DNA of 64,000 nucleotides. It comes from Phylloscopus collybita. Its lineage: Eukaryota > Chordata > Aves > Passeriformes > Phylloscopidae. Both the position numbers and the translations under genes were made by a program. The notes under the pieces are model-generated. The model did not search any database and was not told where the DNA came from. It saw nothing but the letters and a program-made list of their open reading frames with translations. How positions within the stretch are numbered: the stretch's first letter is position 1; each line of letters starts with the position of its first letter. The stretch is taken from NCBI GenBank assembly GCA_027886175.1, contig JAJNNQ010000006.1, forward strand, positions 14,041,001 to 14,105,000. The letters run 5' to 3'. Positions 50,601 to 59,600 of the stretch are shown here, in pieces.

Positions 50601-53600
50601 GATGACTAAAACATTTCATTTCTGCTTCTTCAATGGCAATACCATTAAAAACAACAAGATCTTAAGAAACGAGTTAGGAAGATAACACAGAGTTTCAGGG
50701 AACCAGGAAAAAAACCTGGCATTCTGCTTTTAGCAACTAGTATGACCTTTACATCAAAGCATACTGCTTTCTCTTTGTTGACTCTTACCTGCAAGTTGAC
50801 TAAGTTTCCAAACTTACTGAAGTGCTCATTAAGTTTGCTGATGTTGTTCAGTTCTGGGGGAACTTTCCTCAATTCAAGTTTTGTATTTTCATTTCCAAAC
50901 TGCACTTTCTTCTGGAAACCTGGACTATTTGTTCTGTTAAAATTTTGCCTGCAACAAATAAAAAATCAAGCCAGAAATCCATAGCAAACTAGAAAACACA
51001 ATGTTAAACTGTATATGCTTACACAGAAGCATGTGTTTATGAGACATAAAGATCTGCAGACTTAAAAAATAATGCAACTTTACAAAAGTGAAGTAGAGTA
51101 CAGGACATGCCCATACACCTGCCATCTTCCCCACTGATATTCTCAGCATACCTCAGCACACAAATCTGTGAAATAATTCACATTATTTGCTCATGTCAGT
51201 AATTCCTGACTTCCACACCGCTTCTCTCCAAAAAACTGTTTCTTAGCTATTCCAGGAAATTTCCCCACTACCGTTTCAAATAACTATTACTTCAAGGCTC
51301 TCCTCACTCCCAGAAATCTCTTAAAATCCCTTCCAACCTTGCATCCTCTGTTTTTTTCAGTAACATACCTGGCAACTCATATCAAAATAGCAGTGATAAA
51401 ATTCACACTTCACAACTAAAATTAGTCATCTCTAACAACCATCACACTGCAGCTTCCCTGTTTCTTAGATCATGCCAACTTTCAAGGAACAGATCTTAGT
51501 ATCATCCAAAGCAACCTCTATACTACATGTATACTACCTTTGATAGAAGACAGTCAAATACAGATCACACTGTAGTATGATTTACTTTAGTACTATCAGT
51601 GTACTCAGGTTCACTTGCTTGCAAATTATAGACAAATACATATGTTTCAGATTACAGTAAAGCAGTCCATGAAATTCCAACTCTTAAGCCAACACTGTGT
51701 TAACAGTCACTCACTTGTCAAACCAAGTCTTCTTTGTAGGAACTCCACCATCCCCTGCACCAATTGTTCTTTTTCTGGATTCAGCATCTACCACTATTCT
51801 CATACTACTTTTATTAGGAGGTTTTTCTGTAAACAGATGAGAAGATTTTACTTTTTTAAAATTTATTTTCTGTGTATTTGATTGTAAAAACGTATTCTGC
51901 TCACACTGAATTTGCACTGCAAAGCACAATTGTTTATTTTGAAATTACTATGATTCTTTTTCTGACTGAATCAAACCTTGGTCACAGACTTCTTTACTAT
52001 CAAGAGATGCTGTGACAGATCAAAATAGCTAATAGCACTCATTTTGTCACAGTAACATCACATATACAGAAAACAAAAGAGGTGTGACAGAAGGCATCTG
52101 CCTCAAGATGACTGTGTTCTGATTCACAATGATTCACAATGTCCCATGCAATACTCTGAGGCTCACACCACTCCAGCTAACATCTCCATTCTACTATTAG
52201 ATGGCACACACAAAAATGGTCATGATAGGAAATGCACAGTACTCCAGGGCACTAACACCTAGGAGCAAGATTTATGGATGGAGTGGGAAAGGAGTCACTT
52301 TTGCTGAAGAACAGGAATCACACTGGGGGACTCCTCACTGAAAATACACCAACAGAAACATAGTAAGATTAAAGATAAATACATACAAATGCAAATAAAA
52401 ACCACATTTAAATGGTTTTATCCCTCTTCCATTCTCATTTTATGTGCTGCTGCTTCTTCTCAGGGCCACAGGAACTGCGAGGTTAAGATTACTCATACAT
52501 AAAACTGCTACCAGATAAAAATGACTCCCTCCTCTCTGCAGCAAAATTCATCCTGAGGTTCTACTACAGAAACATTAACATTTTTCTGTACAAAAGATAT
52601 ACAAAGGGACCATTTACTTCAGCTAAGAGTAAACTGTGCAATACTGTAGAAGAGATTTCATTTTACCTAAAAAAATGCACACACAAAACAATTACAGACA
52701 TAGTTCCCTATTCAACTAAACATCTCTTAATTCCAGAAGATTTTAGAAAAATGCAATGTTTTCCAGGTATTCTCTGAAAAGTTCCTCAACCTGCATTAAT
52801 GTAAGAAAATCATCTAAACTAAGTATAGCTTTGAGAGCATACCTCTGGGTGGTAGATCCATATCACCTGATGTGAGTCCTATCAAATTTGGTCTTTGGGC
52901 ATGTACTCTATGTCTATACATAGGTCTTGAAGTATTTGTTATACTTGGAGCTTCTGGATTATAGCCATCTGTGTCATACGTTTCTGGTAACAAAGAAATT
53001 GTCTAATTAAAATAAATTGCAGTTAAAACCTCCAAGGTTTCAAATATAATATAATATTCAATTTAATTACAAGATAGAGTTACAATAGAAGAGTTGTATA
53101 ACCACTATCACAAAAAATCGTCGTGCCAAGTTTTCTGCTTAAACATAATGAAAATATTACTCTCCAGTCAAAATTCACATTTTATATGCAAATTTTACTT
53201 CCATCTTGAACTAAGTCTGAAAAGAAGAATGTTAATTTACTGCCACAATCTATACGATACAGACTTAGTCTCCCCAACTATGACATTATAATCTCTATAA
53301 AGTACAGTATAATATGAATCAATGTTATTCTATTTAGCAAACCTTGTGGGCAAAGCCTCAGTACTACACCTGCTGTAAAAAGAGAGGGTGGAGCAGGAGG
53401 CGGCTGGTGATGAATACCCGTGGTAACAACAGTAGGAACTGAGCTGGTTGCTGAGTTTGGGGGGGCATCCATGCCAGCAGGCTGCAATGGTGGAAGGGGA
53501 GGGGGTGGTCCTGTCAAAAACAAAGGAAAACACTGCATTAATTTATTATCCACTACACTTTCATTACACTCCACTCAAAAGGAAACTGATCTGAAATGCT

Positions 53601-56600
53601 TTTAAAGCTATTTAAGAAAAACGGGGCTGAGAGGGCACATCTGCAGACCTGATGCTGTATCAAAAATTCACATGAAACCACCCCCAACAGCAAATGACTC
53701 AGAACTTGGATTAGAGAGAAAAGCATTTGAATCATTTAACATTTCTCCAAACACCTTCTCTCTACAAGTAAAATTTAATTGCTAGCCCAGTACTCATCTT
53801 TACCAAGAGAAGCATTTTAAAGCTTGATAAAAGCTTATCAAAGAAATAAATTCTATTTTTAAAATGAAAAACTATTTTTAATATAACAAAAATATTCTAT
53901 GGTGACAATAATTAACTTGACTGAAATTATTTTTCCAAACACCCAAGAAGAAACCTTCAACCCTAATGGAACTCTTCTTAAAATTAAGAGGGTTTTTTTG
54001 TTTGGTTGGCTTGACTTTTTTTACAACAGGTAATGTGACACTTTCAAAGCTAAGCAGTCAAACCCAATCTTCAGTTTAATCACTGGGAAGAGCAGGTTTT
54101 GGAAGAAGTTATAAAGTGATATATCTGAACTTGTGAAGCAGATCTGAAAACAGCATGTAAGGTAGAACTGACCAACCCAGAGGAGGTTACACTCTGTATT
54201 AACTGAAATAAATACATTCATTCATAGCTTTCTTAAATAGACTATCAACAGGAAGTTAAATCAGTTTAAGAAATTTGTAAGCAGTATCAAATATCAATTA
54301 CTCCTGAATAATTTTACCAAGTGGGACAGTTAAGGTAATAAAAAAAGAGAGAAAGGAATAATCACATAAAACTAACATAACTTTTAAACCACACAAGGCA
54401 AGTGAGCACCAAACTTTGGCTATTTTATAAATGACAGCCAGGAACATAAGTTTTCATATATTTTTAGTGCTTCAGCTGAAGTACTTTCCAGTGAAACAGT
54501 AAACAAAGTGGAGAATTTTTCTTAGTTACTTTACAAGTTTAGTTTCAAAATTAATTCCAAATGATATTTTCAGTTATAAATTTGATCTGGTCATGAATTA
54601 TCTTTACTTCTATTAATATAAATGAAACAGTAAGGATTTGTTGTTTCCAGGATTTTCCCTTCTTTAACAGTAGTCAATTTTGGACACCTTCTCTGTAATA
54701 TTCAAGGAATTTAATTTTGCTATGTCATGCTTTTACTTGAAAATATTATTCCACATTAAAGAGTGACATTTAGCATGCAACATTTTACAACAACCAGCTC
54801 TCCAACAATTATCATCAGAAAGAATAATTTTGAGGTAAGCTATGCCATAGTAGGGCTCAGTTCAACTTTCTATAGTACAGCTGGGATTCTTCAAAACAGC
54901 TTTCTGCACTTCATACAATTCAAGTAAGATCCAGGCTTTTCTACTAAAAAATGGAATTTAATCTTTTTGAATTACCTGTTACAGGTGGAAGGCTAGGTGG
55001 TAAGGGGCCTGGTGGTGGTACTGGAGGTCTAAGGTTAACAGGAGGAGGACTCAGAATTGGTGGAGGGGGAGGAAGTCCAGGAGGAGGTGGTCCTTCGACA
55101 ACAGGGGGTTGTGCTGGAAAAGGTAGAATGCCAGGAAGATTCACATCTTCCACCACTACTGGATCGCTTCCATGATCAAAAGGGCACATGTCTCCTCTCA
55201 TACAGAAACCCTTCTCTGAAACATCAAAAAGAAGTGATGTCAGCATTCAACAGCTGTAGCTTGATTCAGGGTAGATACAAGACATTCAATGTACAATGTG
55301 GCAGTTTGTAAATCAAGAGTTCCACATACCAGCAGAAGCTTAGATTAGAAAATGAAATTGACTGTTAAATTTTATTGTTAACAGTCAGCACACACGGACA
55401 TTGCAGAAACTTGCTAGCACAAGAGTGTTCAATTCTTCTTCAAGAACTAATTCTGCACTGAATTATAACAAATAGTGAAAGCAAAGAATGAAACCTAGAT
55501 GTCATCACATTAACAAAATCTATTTGTTTCTAAGCAAAAAGTGCAGACACTAGGACTGAGAAACCCCTAGTAAAGTTAGATATTAATATCTTGAAATTCC
55601 AACATGAGCAAATTCACTCATTTTTTCCCTTTTCTGCAATTATTTCAGGAAGCATTATAAACATTTGCCATAGTTTAATGTGATTACATAAGAGAAAAAT
55701 TTCCTATTTACATATAACATATGCTTTTGTAAATATTAAATATATATAAAAACGAATATACATTCAATTATTTTCTTTTAAACACAAGTCAAACATAGAA
55801 GTGGGTCAGAAAAGGGCCACAAAAATTACCAGAAGCCTGAAGCACCTCTCTTATGAGGAATGGCTGAGAGAGTTGAGGCTGTTCAGACTGGAGGAAAGAA
55901 GGCTCAGAGCAGTGAATTCAAGTACTCACTGCAGCCTTTAAGTACTTGAAACTTTTTGGTGGGACTTGAAGTCATAGGACCAGGGGTCATAGTTTTAAAC
56001 TAAAACACTGTAGATTCAAAGTAAATACAAGAAAAAGAAATTATTATAATGAGGGTGGTGAAACAGTGGAAGAGGTTGCACAGAAAAGCAGTTGGATGCC
56101 CCATTCCTGGAAACATTCAAGGCCATGTTGGACAGGGCTCTGAGCAACAAGATCTTGTTGAAGATGACCATGCCCACTGTAGGGATGCTACACTAGATGA
56201 CATTTACAGGGCCCTTCTAGCCCAAACTGTTCTGTCATTATCTGTTTAGCAACAGTGCCCACAAAAACAAACACCAAATACTAGTGAATGCAATACAGGG
56301 AAAAGGCTGAAACACCTTCTGGTAAAATAGGAAGAAAGAGGAGTGCCTACTTCCTCAAAACATGATGTGGGGAAGCAGTATGTATTACCTCATCTTCAGG
56401 AAGAATTATAGAGCACATTAAATTGAAATGTTAAACAAAACCAGAAGTTCACCAGAGGATAAAGCTGAAAATTTGAAACTGCAGATAGGAAGTGCAGTAT
56501 GATGGAACCATGTAGCTACTGAAGAGAGAAAACTTCAAAACAAAATGACACATTCACAATTCCACTTGCTCCACAGCACTGCTGTGATGTACACTGGCAA

Positions 56601-59600
56601 AGATATTCTTCATAAGTACAACTCTGCCAACATGTGAAAGCTCAGTTTCCCATTTTTTTTACTTAAAAAAAAAATTCTTATCAGAGTTCTGAATGTAAAC
56701 TGGCCTAGAACTTAAACTCCTCATTGTGGTACAGAACAATAACAACAACAAAATCCCTCAGAAGCAACTTTAAGGAGAGATTTCAACTCTTCTGAGCTCA
56801 CAGGTTGACAGGCTGAATTTAAGGCACTGCCAGCTGCAGCAGCACCTTGTGTGCATTTTGGCACAAGACATTTAAAATGAAAGCTTAAGAGAGAGATAAG
56901 TGAAAACCTAGCCAGTTTTAATAAACAGCTATACAGAAAGAAATGATGGTCTAACATGAGCCCGGGAAGTTTCAGCTCTAGACCTTTATAGTTAAAAACT
57001 GTCAGGATAGAATGAAATAGGATGAGATCAGTAAGGTGCTAACCATTGTCAAAACCATCAAATACAGTATTTGGTTGGAACATGCCATAAGACAGAAAAC
57101 GCAAGCAAAATTGGATTTTTTTTTGTAACTTTAATATACTATTTTTAGTTTATAGAAAATAGTCCTAGTAAGTCAAAAAATATACAAACACTAGAAGAGC
57201 AATCTGTCTCAAGTCAATAAGAAGTGGTATGAAGTTTACATTCAAGAATTGTGCAATAGAAAAACCCCATTTTACTACAGGAGATCAGAAAAAGAAGGGT
57301 GAATTATCTCTATCTGTTCAGAAATCAGACAATCATAGCTGCAGGAAGCAATTAAAAATTAAAATGTACTTACCATCATAATCTCTACAGCGTTTCTTTG
57401 GCAGCGGAGGTCTTCCATAGGAGTTGTGGTCCAGCTGCTCTTCATGGAACTCTGACCAACTTTCAGTAGTGTTATTTCCATGATGAGCAGGAGCAATAAC
57501 AGTAATAGTACTGCTCAGTGTAGGGACAGGGTAGTGGCCAGATGAAATATTTGTCACAGAAGAAACTGGAGTATAATTGTTCTCTAATGGATCTGTTCTA
57601 TCCATGTCATATTTCGGCTTTCCCAAATCCCTTTCTGTAACAAAAAAATAAAAATTATATTGGATGATTCCTTATCCACCTTTTCACCAGAAGCAACCAC
57701 TGCTCTCTAACTATCTTTACTCCACATCAACTTAATACACATACACAGTAATTGACATGTTTTACAGGTTGCCCAAAGTGCCTGTGGAGTCTCCACCCTT
57801 GGAATTATTTATAACCCAGCTGGTCCTAAGCAACCTGCTCCAGTTTATTTGCTTTGATAAAGGGTGTTGGACTACACCACCTTCCAAAGGTTTAACCAGA
57901 AAAATAATAATCTGTGAAGTACATAGTCAGACCCTGGGCTATTTTAATAACAGCTCTATCCACAGTAGAGCAGATACACTATTTAACTTCAGGCAGAGTA
58001 CATATTCTTTAGTGATGCATGTATTGTAAGAACTTCAGAAAGTTTTTTTGAATAAAGGGAAGCAATGGCAAGAAAAGAGCAACCATCATTTGAAAATACT
58101 ACAGAAGTTACAAATCTTTAATGTTTCAAGACAATGTTACTGTTGTATCCTCATTTCGTTGATTTTCATTTTCTGTTCCACTCGAATGCATGTATTTATT
58201 GCATGCAAAGCTTTGCCATAACAGCAAATAATGAAATAATAATAGCATTATTAATGAAATAATAATGCTTGACAGGTGTGAAACACTCCTGGGCACATAT
58301 AGCAAGTAAAGTGACCTTTTATTCTGAATACATACATACTATTCTCTCCATTTTCTAGTATTACCACCAAATAAACAGTAAGTATCCCAATTAAGACAGC
58401 ATAGTTATGTCATGATGTAAGTTAATAGACTTAAATAACTCCATATTAAAGGAACACTATGAAATAGCTTAAAGATGGCTCATCAGTGTGAGTTAAACGG
58501 GCTTTCCTTCATGTTCTAAGAAAAAGAAACAAAGCTTTCACTATAAAATATTGTCCATATGGTATTGTCATTTCAGTTTATGTAAATAATCCTTAAATTA
58601 AGCCTTAATCGTGTTATAATCTTTTAGTTAAACTGCTGCATGTTATTTATTTTGCTTGTTAGCAAGCTGGAAAAATATCTGCTCTCATATTTCCAGAAAC
58701 CTGCATTGCTGGTTTTAAGGGCCTGTTTTACAGAAAGAAAAACAATACCAAAGAGAGTTCAACCAGACTGTTTTTACCTGTACATTGTCTAAGACCAGAC
58801 AAAGACCTAGAATTACTTTCACTGCTCTTCTCCAATTTACCATTAAAAATTATTGAGAGAAAAAGCACTCATTTCAGCTGAAAAAGCAACTCCCTTTTTA
58901 AAGATATTTAATTCTACAAACAACTGTACTGAAGCTTTAAATCCTACAGATATCTGCACAAATGCAAATATTTACTGTAACTATTTCAGCCCCTCACCTA
59001 TGACCCAAAAAGGGGACTGTTCTGCTTGACAAGTCATTTACTGCCAAACAGGCAATTTCTGCCAGTTCCACCTTTGTAAATGAGTATTAATTTCTGTATC
59101 TCTCTAAACCAGATTATGAGTTAACTACAACTTAATGAAATGCAACTAACTTGCATTTTTCTGCCTCTCTTGCAACAATGCTTGAAAGTGACAGAACAGT
59201 CACCTCAATACAAAGGCAGTAAAGAAGAACAGAGGGTAAGAGAGGAAAACAAGCACTGAGAACACAATCACAGAACCCTCATTTCCACAGAAAACAAGGT
59301 TAAATTTGAATAAATGAACAAGAACAACAGAGGAGACTCTAGTACATTTTGAACACCATTTTGAAGTTTAGGTTCTAAATTTTGTAGAAAACATTCACCG
59401 TATTTTAGAGACCAACTGTTGGTACCTCTGCTTCGCGTTCTGCTCCGGCTTCGGCTCCGGTCTCGATCACGGTCCCGCAACCTCTCTTTGCTCCAACTCC
59501 TACTTCGACTCCTGCTGTAGCTTCGACTCCTCCCTCTCCGTCTGTTGTATCGATCCCTGTAGGAATCTCTTCTGGGAGGATTTCGGTCATAATCCCTCTT

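Noticed and set aside
54951..55175. Gly-rich frame on the plus strand
   Set aside because: It is the antisense of the proline-rich RBM26 exon 7.
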